64,000 bases of DNA from assembly GCA_017548365.1 (NCBI GenBank), contig JAFZAC010000040.1, positions 62,001 through 126,000 of the forward strand, in the 5' to 3' direction. The translations under genes were made by a program, and so were the position numbers. The stretch is from Muribaculaceae bacterium. Its GTDB lineage: Bacteria > Bacteroidota > Bacteroidia > Bacteroidales > Muribaculaceae. Positions 52,058 through 61,377 of the stretch are shown piece by piece (position 1 is the first letter of the stretch; each line of letters begins with the position of its first letter). The notes below the pieces were generated by a model. It made no database searches. It saw only the letters and a list, made by a program, of their open reading frames with translations, and was not told where the DNA came from.

Positions 52058-52615
52058 ATGAAATCTAAAGTATATACCCTCACAGGAGATAAAGGAACGA
52101 CATCTTTGGTTGGTGGTCAACGAGTTGCTAAAGACGATATCCGTGTCGAAGCCTACGGCACAATCGATGAACTGAACGCCAATCTAGGCTTGCTGGCTCA
52201 CAACACCAAGCTCGACCATGAAATGCACGAAATAATCTTCAAGGTGCAGAACAAGCTATTTAACATAGGGGCATATCTCGCAACAGAACAAAAGAGTATA
52301 GACGATCCAGTTTACGGACTCACTGCCGATGACATCGCCCTGATTGAGCGCAAAATCGACGAGATGGACGAAGAACTGCCTCCCATGAGAGGTTTCATAC
52401 TGCCAGGAGGTTCTCGGCTTTCGGCATTGTGTGACATTTGCCGCACCGTGACACGCCGCGCCGAGCGCCGGATCATCACTCTTGCTTCACAGCAGCCTGT
52501 CAATCCCCTTGTTCTTAGGTTTGTAAACCGCTTGAGCGATTTCTTCTTCATCTTCGCCCGTTACAACAACGTCACCAACCAGGTAGAAGAAATTCTTTGG
52601 GATAAGAATGCCTGA
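52058..52615 (+). CDS. PduO-type cob(I)alamin adenosyltransferase
   Basis: A 185-residue ATP:corrinoid adenosyltransferase. It starts TLTGDKGTTSLVGGQRVAKD, has the VEAYGTIDELNANLG segment, and PGGSRLSALCDICRTVTRRAERR, with the trimer-interface Arg residues. It makes adenosylcobalamin, needed by methylmalonyl-CoA mutase, whose chaperone MeaB is encoded at 33090. Terminator hairpin 11 nt downstream. Confidence 0.92.
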   Translation: MKSKVYTLTGDKGTTSLVGGQRVAKDDIRVEAYGTIDELNANLGLLAHNTKLDHEMHEIIFKVQNKLFNIGAYLATEQKSIDDPVYGLTADDIALIERKIDEMDEELPPMRGFILPGGSRLSALCDICRTVTRRAERRIITLASQQPVNPLVLRFVNRLSDFFFIFARYNNVTNQVEEILWDKNA

Positions 52616-52625
52616 AAGATTATTG

Positions 52626-52655
52626 GGTAGTCCGTTTAGGGCTACCTTATTTTTC
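52626..52655 (+). terminator. Terminator after the adenosyltransferase
   Basis: GGTAGTCC (52626-52633) pairs with GGGCTACC (52639-52646, one G-T pair) and is followed by TTATTTTT. Confidence 0.8.
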
Positions 52656-52664
52656 CATCCCTAT

Positions 52665-52739
52665 GCAATCGTTTGCGTAATTTTTTGTTGAAAAGATTAC
52701 GCAATCTGTTTTTTACACATTATTATATATATAAATTTG
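52665..52739 (+). promoter_or_regulatory. Control region of the giant starch-binding gene: operator plus -7 element
   Basis: GCAATCGTTTGC (52665-52676, one mismatch from a perfect palindrome) lies 55 nt before TAAATTTG (52732-52739). No good -33 is present at 19-21 nt. A second dyad, TTGCGTAA (52673-52680) with TTACGCAA (52697-52704), overlaps the operator. The leader to the ATG at 52806 is about 60 nt. Confidence 0.7.
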
Positions 52740-52805
52740 CGTGCTTTTTGCATAAAAGTGTCTATCTAATTGACTAATAACATTTAACAAAATATTTAAA
52801 GAAAA

Positions 52806-55800
52806 ATGAAAAACTATCTTAAACAGTGGGCATGGAGGGCGCTCCTAACTCTTATATGCCTCTTAACAACCTCATCTGCTTGGGCGAGTTTTAATATCTA
52901 TGTCAACTCGACATCAGGCGACAACTACATTTATATGTGGAATGGCGGTTCTACCAATGGTTGGCCAGGAAATAAGTTAAATACTTATTCTACAACCACT
53001 ATCAATAATAAGAGTTGGTATGTGATTCCAATTTCGGCAAATTCCACAATGTATATCCTGAATAATGGAAGTAGCTCACAAACAGGCAATCTGTCGGCCT
53101 CGAGCGATATTTATGTGGAATACTCTGGTGGTACTTCAATCAATGATGTCACTAATGAGATAACCAATACTCCAGATACTTGGACTGTGGCTGGTGAACC
53201 TGCAGCATTGTTTGGAACTACTTGGGATCCTTCAAACACTGCTAACGATATGACCACTACTGATGATGTTAATTACACTTGGTCGAAAGAGAACGTTGAG
53301 TTGTCGGCTAGAACAGTGAAGTTCAAAGTGTGCAAGAATCACGGATGGGATACTGCTTATCCTTCAAGCGACTATGAGCTTTCTATTGAAAGCAACGGCA
53401 CTTACAATGTAACTATTACCTTTAACAGCAGCACTCATGCTGTTAATGCCACAGCGACCGCCGTGCAGACTACCCCCGACATTTATTACGTTCGTGGCAG
53501 TCTAGAGGCATTCTTCGGCAGCAACCCTTGGGGAAATAACGACAACGTTATGACTACAAGTGACGACACCAACTACACTTGGACTTCGGGACAAGCCACA
53601 CTTGCGGCTAATGAAGCTGTAGAGTTTAAGGTTGTTAAGAACGGTAGCGAGTGGATTGGCGACAGTAACGGTAACAACATCACCTGCACTGCTATTCAAG
53701 CCGGTGTTTATACTCTCACTGTCAACTATACAGTGCATGGAGTACCAACAGGCACTCTAAATCTTATAGCTGCGACTCCCGATGCACCAACATTCTCGCT
53801 TGCTGCTGGCACTTACAACAGCAACCAGAGCGTGACCCTAGCGTGCTCTACCAGTGGTGCAACTATATATTATACCACCGATGGCAACGAGCCAACTACT
53901 AGCAGCACTGTTTATAGTGGCGCGATAGCTCTTAATGGCGAGGGCACTACCACCATCAAGGCGATAGCCGTTAAGGATGGACTTTCAAGTGCAGTAGCTG
54001 AGGCTACCTACATTATCGCCTATGACCGCTACTATGTGGTTGGTGAGCCTAACGACGTGTTCCCAAGTGGATGGACCATTGGCGATGCTCAGTTGATGAC
54101 TGCTAATGGCACAACTTGGACTTGGATAAAAACACCACTCTCTCTTGCTGAAAATACTACTATCGCATTCAAAGTTAAGAAGAAAAGCGGCAACGACGAG
54201 ACTTGGATTCCAAGCGGTGCCAACATCACCGTTAGCCCACAATACGGAGCAGGCGATTATGCTCTCACTATCACCTATGTTGAGGGTGAGAACGAGCCTA
54301 CTGCCACTCTCACTCCGCTCTTTGCCACCGTTCCAGTGTTCTCGCCAGCTGCTGGCACCTATGACTGCAATCAGAACGTGACAATCACTGCAGGCAATGG
54401 CACTATTTACTACACCACCGACGGCAGCGACCCAGCCACTAGCTCAACTCGCATAGAGTACACTGCTCCCATTCCTCTGCACCATGAGGATACTTTCACA
54501 TTCAAAGCAGTGGCAGTTGACGGTCAGAGCACAAGTGCTGTAGCTACAGCCGAGTACACCATCAAGTACTTGAATATCTACCTCTTTGGCTCGGTAGGCA
54601 AACAGCACACTTGGCTTTATTCTTACACTAACCCCGAGCTCACCACCAGCGACGGTATTAACTATTATGGTGTTTACGACATCTTGAACATGCCAAGCTA
54701 TACCGAACGTCAAGGAGCAGGTCTGTTCCTGCTTACTACAGGCTTCGGTACTAACTGGGAGACTACACAGCAGTATATGATTGGTGCTACAGGTGGTGGC
54801 AACTTCTGGATTGACGGCAGCCACAATTACCTGGGTGAGTGGGTTGACGCAGCACCTGTGGGACAGAGTGATAAGGGTTGGACAATCATCCCCGATGGTG
54901 GTCACGGTACCTATGAGTTCTTCTATAACCACAGTGAGAACAAGTTTAAACTTGCCGCCTTCGATGGTCCCACCATCTACGTTTATGACTACACCCGTCC
55001 ATACATTTACGTCAAGGACAATAACGACGTGGAGTTCAATGGCGAGATGCCAGGTAATCCCATCCAGATTCTTGACGAGAGTGTTGGCGGTCACAGCGGT
55101 TTGAGCGATGCTGGCGACGGCTCTGATTTGGGCACAGGCACATTGGGTTGGTATAAGTTTGCCGTTCCTTCTCACGACACACCCATCACCTTCCAGTTCT
55201 TCCACAATAACGACAAGACAGTAGTTCCCAGCGGAATGCTCACAGCAACGGGTGATGTCTACTACTATTGGGATGGCGAGAAATACGTTCAACTCGCCTC
55301 AAGAGCCGATGCTGCCAATCTGCGTCGCATCGTGGCTCACGTGCGCGTACAAGGCACCGAGGTTCCAACCTGTGACGGCGTAGCCATGAACGGCCCGAGT
55401 TCATTCTACGGACAGATGTACTACTGGATGGCAGTCACAAAATACAACGAAGATGAGCGTATGGTCATCTCCGACGGCACTCACCACTATGACAATACCA
55501 TCTCAAGCGACATTTACTTGGAGTGGACTGACGCACAGGGCGAAAATTTTGACTTGCTGAGTCCGCAGACCCTCAACAACCGCCTTGCCAACAAGACTGG
55601 TCGCGGCACTATCATCCATATGCAGAAGAACCGCAACACACCTCCTACTAAGGATGACTATGTGCTCGGTGTAGATACTAAAGTACAAAGTGGTACAGAG
55701 TGGACTAACACCACAAATCTGGGCACCACCTGGTGGGGGACCTCGCTCGAAAGTCCTTGGAAAGGCACTGAGGCATGGACCGATGGCATCCTCTCCAACT

Positions 55801-57473
55801 ATAACAACTCACGTTACCTTTACATGGAGAATGGCCTCAATCGTGGCGCCGATGTTTATATTGTCACAGCCGAAGACGGCACCGAGTGGTATACTTGGTA
55901 CTGCGACCGCAGTACTGCAACCATTAGGTTTGGCTATGGCGAGCCTCTTAACGGCTATCCCACTTATACTAACAACAAAGACGAGTATAAGTTCTTTGCT
56001 CACTACGAGTCCGAAGAGCTGCACCAGAATGCTGGTGAGCTATGGTATGTATGGACTCCTGATTTTGACGCCACTCTTGACGGCAACGGTCAGAGCAGGG
56101 ATAATGGTGAGATGCTTGATGTGACCCGTATGTATGAGAGTAGCGCCAAGCAGAAGGCTCTGTGTTCTACCTTCCGCGATGGCAACTATGTTTACTACAC
56201 CGATATCAAGGGATGGGGCGATGACAATGTTTATTGCTATATTTGGAGCGTACCTGGCATAGACTGGCCCGGCGTGCAAATGGTAAAGGTGGGATATGAC
56301 GACGAGGGACATCCTGTTTACCTAGCCGACCTCTCCAACTATGACGTGAGCAACGCCGAGGGCATCCTCTTCAACAACGGTGTCACCGACTCGCATGCCA
56401 CCAACAAACGTCAAACCGGTAACCTAACATGGGAGAATCACGGTTGCTACGACTATTTGGGTCTCATCTATCGCATTGGAGGCAACATTGATGTTATCGA
56501 GAACGAGCCTGACGGCGAGAACTCATCTCTCACCTTGCGTGGTGTATGGTACAGCCGTGTGAAGGGCACTCTTCTTGCCAAGGGCGACAACGATTACAAT
56601 AACAAGAGCGTGAATAGCCGCGGATACATCGACTTTGCAAGAATTGTCACCGACGATGGCGCGCTCCAGACTTGGGATTATGACCAAAGCAACTGGGTAG
56701 AGATTGAACCCAGTGAGAGCGTTAGTGCCGATGACTTGAAGGGACTTCTTGAAATGGATTTCACCCTCTATGGCACTAAGCTCAGCAGTGTGAATCCACG
56801 ATTCAAAGCAATTTCTATCAGCAATATCTCGAATGGTGGAGAATACACTCCCAACCATTTCACTCCCGCCCACTTCAACGGCACTTGCTTCCAGCAGCGC
56901 CGTGGAGACAACGAGTGGTACTTCTTTGTGGAGCCCAAACCCAACGAACTTGCTGAGATTGACTGGACAATCTATAACAATGGTGCATTTTATGCTTATT
57001 CACAATCAGGGTTTGATGGAACCATCAATGTTGACTGGAGTTATCATGATCCAGGCTATAGCGACGCTAACATGACCGTTGATATTGATCCTTCGTTGCT
57101 TGAGGATTGTGGAGTGAATCCCGGTACGCTTATTGATTTGAATGGCTATAGTGGCTGGCTTGCCATAATCAAGCTGGCCGAGGAAACTCCTTCTACAAAG
57201 GTTGATAATGGTACACAGTTTGAGGCCAATGATGTGGCTCCAAGCACCAGTAGAACAGCAAAATACACAGTTTACCCTATTCTGCTTAACGATGACTTCG
57301 TGACCGCCATCCAGACCATCAACAGCGATAAGCCATCGATTCGCACTTTGAAGTCTACTCGTTACTATAACCTTATGGGCGTTGAGTCTAGCACTCCATT
57401 CCAGGGAGTGAACATTATCGTCAAGGAATACACTGACGGCTCACGCGAGTCAAGCAAGGTGATTATGCGATAA
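52806..57473 (+). CDS. Giant secreted multi-domain starch-binding protein
   Basis: A 1555-residue secreted protein without an obvious catalytic domain. Signal peptide (about 1-27). Domains: a CBM26-like module (about 29-115, DNYIYMWNGGSTNGWPGN), three SusE/SusF-like beta-sandwich repeats (about 120-225, 225-322, 400-500; each with a xVxGxxxxxFGxxW start and TWT turn), two chitobiase-C-like Ig domains (about 326-400 and 503-585), then several more carbohydrate-binding-like modules with Trp-rich turns (about 590-1480). The end YYNLMGVESSTPFQGVNIIV resembles the C-terminal sorting-type motif of secreted Bacteroidales proteins. It likely holds starch at the cell surface for the amylase and pullulanase. 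Its operator matches that of the amylase. Confidence 0.85.
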   Translation: MKNYLKQWAWRALLTLICLLTTSSAWASFNIYVNSTSGDNYIYMWNGGSTNGWPGNKLNTYSTTTINNKSWYVIPISANSTMYILNNGSSSQTGNLSASSDIYVEYSGGTSINDVTNEITNTPDTWTVAGEPAALFGTTWDPSNTANDMTTTDDVNYTWSKENVELSARTVKFKVCKNHGWDTAYPSSDYELSIESNGTYNVTITFNSSTHAVNATATAVQTTPDIYYVRGSLEAFFGSNPWGNNDNVMTTSDDTNYTWTSGQATLAANEAVEFKVVKNGSEWIGDSNGNNITCTAIQAGVYTLTVNYTVHGVPTGTLNLIAATPDAPTFSLAAGTYNSNQSVTLACSTSGATIYYTTDGNEPTTSSTVYSGAIALNGEGTTTIKAIAVKDGLSSAVAEATYIIAYDRYYVVGEPNDVFPSGWTIGDAQLMTANGTTWTWIKTPLSLAENTTIAFKVKKKSGNDETWIPSGANITVSPQYGAGDYALTITYVEGENEPTATLTPLFATVPVFSPAAGTYDCNQNVTITAGNGTIYYTTDGSDPATSSTRIEYTAPIPLHHEDTFTFKAVAVDGQSTSAVATAEYTIKYLNIYLFGSVGKQHTWLYSYTNPELTTSDGINYYGVYDILNMPSYTERQGAGLFLLTTGFGTNWETTQQYMIGATGGGNFWIDGSHNYLGEWVDAAPVGQSDKGWTIIPDGGHGTYEFFYNHSENKFKLAAFDGPTIYVYDYTRPYIYVKDNNDVEFNGEMPGNPIQILDESVGGHSGLSDAGDGSDLGTGTLGWYKFAVPSHDTPITFQFFHNNDKTVVPSGMLTATGDVYYYWDGEKYVQLASRADAANLRRIVAHVRVQGTEVPTCDGVAMNGPSSFYGQMYYWMAVTKYNEDERMVISDGTHHYDNTISSDIYLEWTDAQGENFDLLSPQTLNNRLANKTGRGTIIHMQKNRNTPPTKDDYVLGVDTKVQSGTEWTNTTNLGTTWWGTSLESPWKGTEAWTDGILSNYNNSRYLYMENGLNRGADVYIVTAEDGTEWYTWYCDRSTATIRFGYGEPLNGYPTYTNNKDEYKFFAHYESEELHQNAGELWYVWTPDFDATLDGNGQSRDNGEMLDVTRMYESSAKQKALCSTFRDGNYVYYTDIKGWGDDNVYCYIWSVPGIDWPGVQMVKVGYDDEGHPVYLADLSNYDVSNAEGILFNNGVTDSHATNKRQTGNLTWENHGCYDYLGLIYRIGGNIDVIENEPDGENSSLTLRGVWYSRVKGTLLAKGDNDYNNKSVNSRGYIDFARIVTDDGALQTWDYDQSNWVEIEPSESVSADDLKGLLEMDFTLYGTKLSSVNPRFKAISISNISNGGEYTPNHFTPAHFNGTCFQQRRGDNEWYFFVEPKPNELAEIDWTIYNNGAFYAYSQSGFDGTINVDWSYHDPGYSDANMTVDIDPSLLEDCGVNPGTLIDLNGYSGWLAIIKLAEETPSTKVDNGTQFEANDVAPSTSRTAKYTVYPILLNDDFVTAIQTINSDKPSIRTLKSTRYYNLMGVESSTPFQGVNIIVKEYTDGSRESSKVIMR

Positions 57474-57496
57474 GTTTATCATAGCATAGACAAATT

Positions 57497-57535
57497 ACAA
57501 TGAGGGAGTGTCAGTTTCTGACACTCCCTCATTGT
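57497..57535. terminator. 18-bp perfect hairpin between convergent genes
   Basis: ACAATGAGGGAGTGTCAG (57497-57514) pairs perfectly with 57518-57535, leaving a 3-nt loop. It sits 23 nt past the starch-binding gene stop and 15 nt before the PIG-L stop, serving both strands. Confidence 0.92.
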
Positions 57536-57550
57536 ATTCCTTTATCTACT

Positions 57551-58309
57551 TTAAATTGAAGCCAGCGAGTCGCTATGCAGGGCAAATGCCTCGGCAGCGC
57601 CACAGCGACTCTCTATGCCACGGAATTTCTCCATTGTGGTATGCCAGCCATCATAGAGTTCTTTCATACCCTGGCTCACATGGCAGTCGCATGCCTCGCG
57701 TTTGCGTTGCTGTACAGCCTCAATATTCACCCAGTGAGTGGGATGAAACATTTGCGTCTGTTCGCCGGTCATCACTTCAAAGTAGTAGAGTTTGAACCTT
57801 CGGTCGAGGCGGCGCCATGCGTCGAGAACCAGTGTGCCGCACACGGCATGGTCGCGGTGAGCGTCGATGGGCCAGTGCGTAAGCACCACGTCGGGGTTCT
57901 CACGGTCAATGAGTTCACGCATTTCTTTATATCGCTCAAGGTTTACCTCGGTGTTACCATCAATCTGGCTCATAAAGATGTGACGAGCGCCTGTAATCTC
58001 ACATGCATTTTTACTCTCTACCACACGTATGGCGGCAGCCTCTTCGTGGCTTTTTCCGGCAATGCCAGCCTCTCCACGAGTTAGATATGCGCACACCACT
58101 TCGTGACCGGCATCGGCAAGCAGGCACATTGTGCCGCCACATCCAGTCTCGGGATCGTCGGGATGAGCTCCAATCACCAGCACCTTGCGGTGCCGTTTTG
58201 TGTTGTCACTAGTTGCAGCGTTTTCTCCACTAGCTGCCACAGGGATTCCCAGAATAGTTGCGCCCATTGTCGCCGCGCCCACAGTCTTTATCATCTCTCG
58301 TCGATTCAT
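57551..58309 (-). CDS. PIG-L family deacetylase with Tat-like signal
   Basis: A 252-residue protein of the LmbE/PIG-L family of Zn-dependent N-acetylglucosamine deacetylases. The metal-binding motif reads VIGAHPDDPETGCGG (about residues 46-60), with the second His in HWPIDAHRDHAVCG (about 143-156). The N-terminus has a twin-arginine pattern (NRREMIKTVGAATMGATILG), so it may be exported folded. The amino-sugar substrate is unknown. A possible -7 TATTTTTG lies at 58358-58351. Confidence 0.88.
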   Translation of the reverse strand: MNRREMIKTVGAATMGATILGIPVAASGENAATSDNTKRHRKVLVIGAHPDDPETGCGGTMCLLADAGHEVVCAYLTRGEAGIAGKSHEEAAAIRVVESKNACEITGARHIFMSQIDGNTEVNLERYKEMRELIDRENPDVVLTHWPIDAHRDHAVCGTLVLDAWRRLDRRFKLYYFEVMTGEQTQMFHPTHWVNIEAVQQRKREACDCHVSQGMKELYDGWHTTMEKFRGIESRCGAAEAFALHSDSLASI

Positions 58310-58484
58310 AATTGTTTTTGTTAAGTAGTTGAATAGTAGAGTAGTTTTTGCAAAAATAATGAAAAATAATCAAATCTTGAAAAAATGGTAATCATTTCTA
58401 TCTTTTTAATAGTAGCTTCTAGCCATTATTAGTAGTTCCTAGTAATTCCTAGTAGCACCTATGCACGCCAAATTCCCTCTCTTT

Positions 58485-58560
58485 GCAAACGATTTCATAG
58501 ATTTTTGCACCTTATTATAATAAATAAGTTATTTATTATGTTTAATTATTAGTAATTTTA
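58485..58560 (+). promoter_or_regulatory. Control region of malQ: operator-like site plus -7-like element
   Basis: GCAAACGATTTC (58485-58496) resembles the amylase and starch-binding operators, with a less perfect right half. TAATTTTA (58553-58560) follows after 56 nt, close to the 55 nt of the other two sites. The stretch 58411-58460 holds repeated CCTAG/TCTAG units. The remainder of the 58310-58594 spacer is AT-rich and empty. Confidence 0.55.
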
Positions 58561-58594
58561 CTCACTGGAAAAATAATAGAAAAAATATAGAACT

Positions 58595-61276
58595 ATGAAA
58601 CTAATTTTCAATCTTGATTATCAAACAATCTTTGGCGAGGAAGTGGTGCTGCACATCAACGACAGCAAGCTTGACTTCCTTGATGCAACCCACAAGATGA
58701 CCACCACCGATGGGCATCGATGGACTTGCGAGGTTAGTTATCCTGGAGTAAGTGGACGACACATCGACTACTACTACAGTGTGAACCGTGGAGAAGAGGA
58801 GATTCGCCACGAGTGGCAGACGGTGCCTCACCGACTTGTGTTCTCCTGTGCCAAGGCTAAACGTTACGTGATTTATGACCACTGGCTTGATCTTCCCGAG
58901 GACAGCTACCTCTACAGCAGCGCATTCACCGACTGCCTTGCCGTGCGTCCCGAGCGCAAGCTCGCAAGCACAGGCTTTGGCAAGACTGCCATCATCAATG
59001 TGCGTGCTCCGCAGCTTGCAAGCAACCAGCGATTGGTGCTCTGTGGCGAAGGACCTGCCTTGGGCGACTGGAGCGCAAAGCGCGGTTTGGAGATGACCGA
59101 GGTAACCCACAACCAGTGGGCTATCAAGCTCAACACTTCTAAGCTTGCAAGCAACCGCATTGTCTTCAAGTTTGTCGCTCTCGACGACAAGGACGGCATC
59201 TGCTGGGAGGAATGCGACAACCGCAGTATCGAGCTGCCTGTACTCTCAACAGGTGAGGTGGTAAGCTACGAGTTGCCACAGGCCACCTTCCCTCTTCCTG
59301 CATGGCGCATCGCAGGTACCGTAATCCCCATATTCTCGCTTCGCAGTGAGCAGAGCTGTGGTGTGGGCGACTTCGGTGATCTTAAGAAGATGATTGACTG
59401 GATGGAGAAGACTGGTCAGCGTGCTTTACAGGTGTTGCCCATTAATGACACTACCATTACCAAGACATGGACCGACAGCTACCCCTACAACAGCATCTCG
59501 ATCTATGCTCTGCATCCCATGTATGTCGATATCAAGCAGCTTCCAGCCCTCAAGGATGTGGAGAAGATGAAGAACTACCTTGCTCAGGGCAAGGAACTCA
59601 ATAAACTGCCGCAAATCGACTATGAGCGCGTTAACGAGCTTAAGCTTGGCTATCTTCGCGACGTGTGGACTCAGGACGGAGAAAAGATTGTCAAAGGTAA
59701 CGACTACAAGAAGTTCTATACCGACAACAAACGTTGGCTTGTGCCTTATGCTGCTTTCTGCGTACTGCGTGACAAGTTCGGCACCGCCAACTTCAAGGAG
59801 TGGCCCAACCACCGCCAGTTCACAACCTCGCTCAAGAAGAGTGTTGAGGACATCACCACAACTATGGGCAAAGAGGCTGCTTTCTGGATGTTCGTCCAGT
59901 TTGAGCTAAGTCAGCAGATGAAAGCTGCTCACGAGTATGCTCGTAGCAAACACGTGATTCTTAAGGGCGATATTCCCATCGGTATCAGTCCCAATGGCTG
60001 TGACGCTTGGGTTGAACCCAATTACTTCAATATGAACGGCCAGGCTGGCGCTCCACCCGATGCCTTCAGTGCCGACGGGCAGAACTGGGGCTTCCCCACC
60101 TATAATTGGGACGAGATGCTTGCCGACGGATGCAAGTGGTGGGTACAACGCTTCCAGAACATGAGCGAATATTTCGACGCTTACCGCATTGACCACGTAC
60201 TCGGCTTCTTCCGCATTTGGGAGATTCCTATCAGCTCGGTTCAGGGACTGCTCGGACAGTTCTCGCCAGCTCTTGGTATGACACGTGAGGAGGTTGAGGG
60301 CTACGGTCTGCGCTGGCAGGAGGAATTCTTCACTCAGCCATTCATCGCCGACTGGATTATCGACCGTGTCTTTGGTCCTCACGCTCAGCGTGTGCGCGAC
60401 ACATTCTTGCAGCACTCTCATGACGACATCTGGATGATGCGTCCAGAGTTTGATACTCAACGCAAGATTGAGGCAGCCTTTGCCGGCAAGACCACCGACG
60501 ACGACAAGTGGGTGCGCGATGGTCTCTACTCGCTCATCAACAATGTGCTCTTCGTTCGCGATCGCAAGGATCCTAACAAGTTCCATCCACGCATCACTGC
60601 ACAGTTGGCACTAATCTACGAAGCATTGTGGGATAATGACAAGGATGCCTTCAACCGCATTTACAACGACTACTACTATCGCCGTAACAACCGCTTCTGG
60701 TATCACGAGGCAATGAAGAAGTTGCCACGTTTGGTGCAAGCAACTCGTATGCTCGTGTGTGCCGAAGATCTCGGTATGGTGCCCGATTGTGTACCCTGGG
60801 TAATGAACGAACTCAAGATTTTGAGTCTCGAGATTCAGTCGATGCCTAAGGATAATACCCTTAAATTCGGACATCTCCAAAGCAACCCCTATCGTTCGGT
60901 TAGTACAATTAGCACCCACGATATGAGCACTCTGCGTCAGTGGTGGGATGAAGACTGGGCGCTCTCGCAGGAATACTACAATGAGGTGATGTGGAAGTCG
61001 GGGCCTGCTCCTCATCCGCTGCCCGGATGGCTCGCTCGTGACATAGTGGCTCAGCACCTATACAGCCCCTCGATGCTATGCTTGCTCAGTCTTCAAGACT
61101 GGCTATCAATTGACGAGGAGCTTCGCTTGCCCGATGCCAATGCCGAGCGCATCAATGTGCCTGCCAACCCACGCCACTATTGGCGTTACCGCATGCACAT
61201 GACAATCGAGCAGCTCATGGAGAGCAGCGAGTTTAACGCTAAGGTTAAGCAACTCATAGCTCAAAGCTATCGATAA
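58595..61276 (+). CDS. malQ: 4-alpha-glucanotransferase (GH77) with two N-terminal CBM20-type modules
   Basis: An 893-residue cytoplasmic-type disproportionating enzyme with the DPE2-like plan: two starch-binding modules (about 1-110 and 125-225) and a GH77 barrel (about 245-870). The nucleophile Asp533 (AYRIDHVLGFF), Glu724 (VCAEDLGMVP) and Asp776 (STHDMSTL) are visible. The enzyme transfers malto-oligosaccharyl units and releases glucose. No signal peptide is seen. It is followed 101 bp downstream by the GH97 gene, with a CTAG-rich hairpin between them. Confidence 0.94.
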   Translation: MKLIFNLDYQTIFGEEVVLHINDSKLDFLDATHKMTTTDGHRWTCEVSYPGVSGRHIDYYYSVNRGEEEIRHEWQTVPHRLVFSCAKAKRYVIYDHWLDLPEDSYLYSSAFTDCLAVRPERKLASTGFGKTAIINVRAPQLASNQRLVLCGEGPALGDWSAKRGLEMTEVTHNQWAIKLNTSKLASNRIVFKFVALDDKDGICWEECDNRSIELPVLSTGEVVSYELPQATFPLPAWRIAGTVIPIFSLRSEQSCGVGDFGDLKKMIDWMEKTGQRALQVLPINDTTITKTWTDSYPYNSISIYALHPMYVDIKQLPALKDVEKMKNYLAQGKELNKLPQIDYERVNELKLGYLRDVWTQDGEKIVKGNDYKKFYTDNKRWLVPYAAFCVLRDKFGTANFKEWPNHRQFTTSLKKSVEDITTTMGKEAAFWMFVQFELSQQMKAAHEYARSKHVILKGDIPIGISPNGCDAWVEPNYFNMNGQAGAPPDAFSADGQNWGFPTYNWDEMLADGCKWWVQRFQNMSEYFDAYRIDHVLGFFRIWEIPISSVQGLLGQFSPALGMTREEVEGYGLRWQEEFFTQPFIADWIIDRVFGPHAQRVRDTFLQHSHDDIWMMRPEFDTQRKIEAAFAGKTTDDDKWVRDGLYSLINNVLFVRDRKDPNKFHPRITAQLALIYEALWDNDKDAFNRIYNDYYYRRNNRFWYHEAMKKLPRLVQATRMLVCAEDLGMVPDCVPWVMNELKILSLEIQSMPKDNTLKFGHLQSNPYRSVSTISTHDMSTLRQWWDEDWALSQEYYNEVMWKSGPAPHPLPGWLARDIVAQHLYSPSMLCLLSLQDWLSIDEELRLPDANAERINVPANPRHYWRYRMHMTIEQLMESSEFNAKVKQLIAQSYR

Positions 61277-61283
61277 TAACGAT

Positions 61284-61334
61284 GAGGTTCTAGGAATTCT
61301 AGGTAATCAAGAGTTTCTAGAACCTCTAGTTTTT
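61284..61334 (+). terminator. CTAG-rich hairpin with T-tract between malQ and the GH97 gene
   Basis: GAGGTTCTAG (61284-61293) pairs exactly with CTAGAACCTC (61317-61326), followed by TAGTTTTTCT. Four CTAG units lie in the stem and loop and one more follows the stem. It could be an attenuator giving reduced readthrough into susB, or a full terminator. Confidence 0.6.
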
Positions 61335-61377
61335 CTATAGCTAAATCTATTAACGTAATAACTAACACCTGCGAAAC

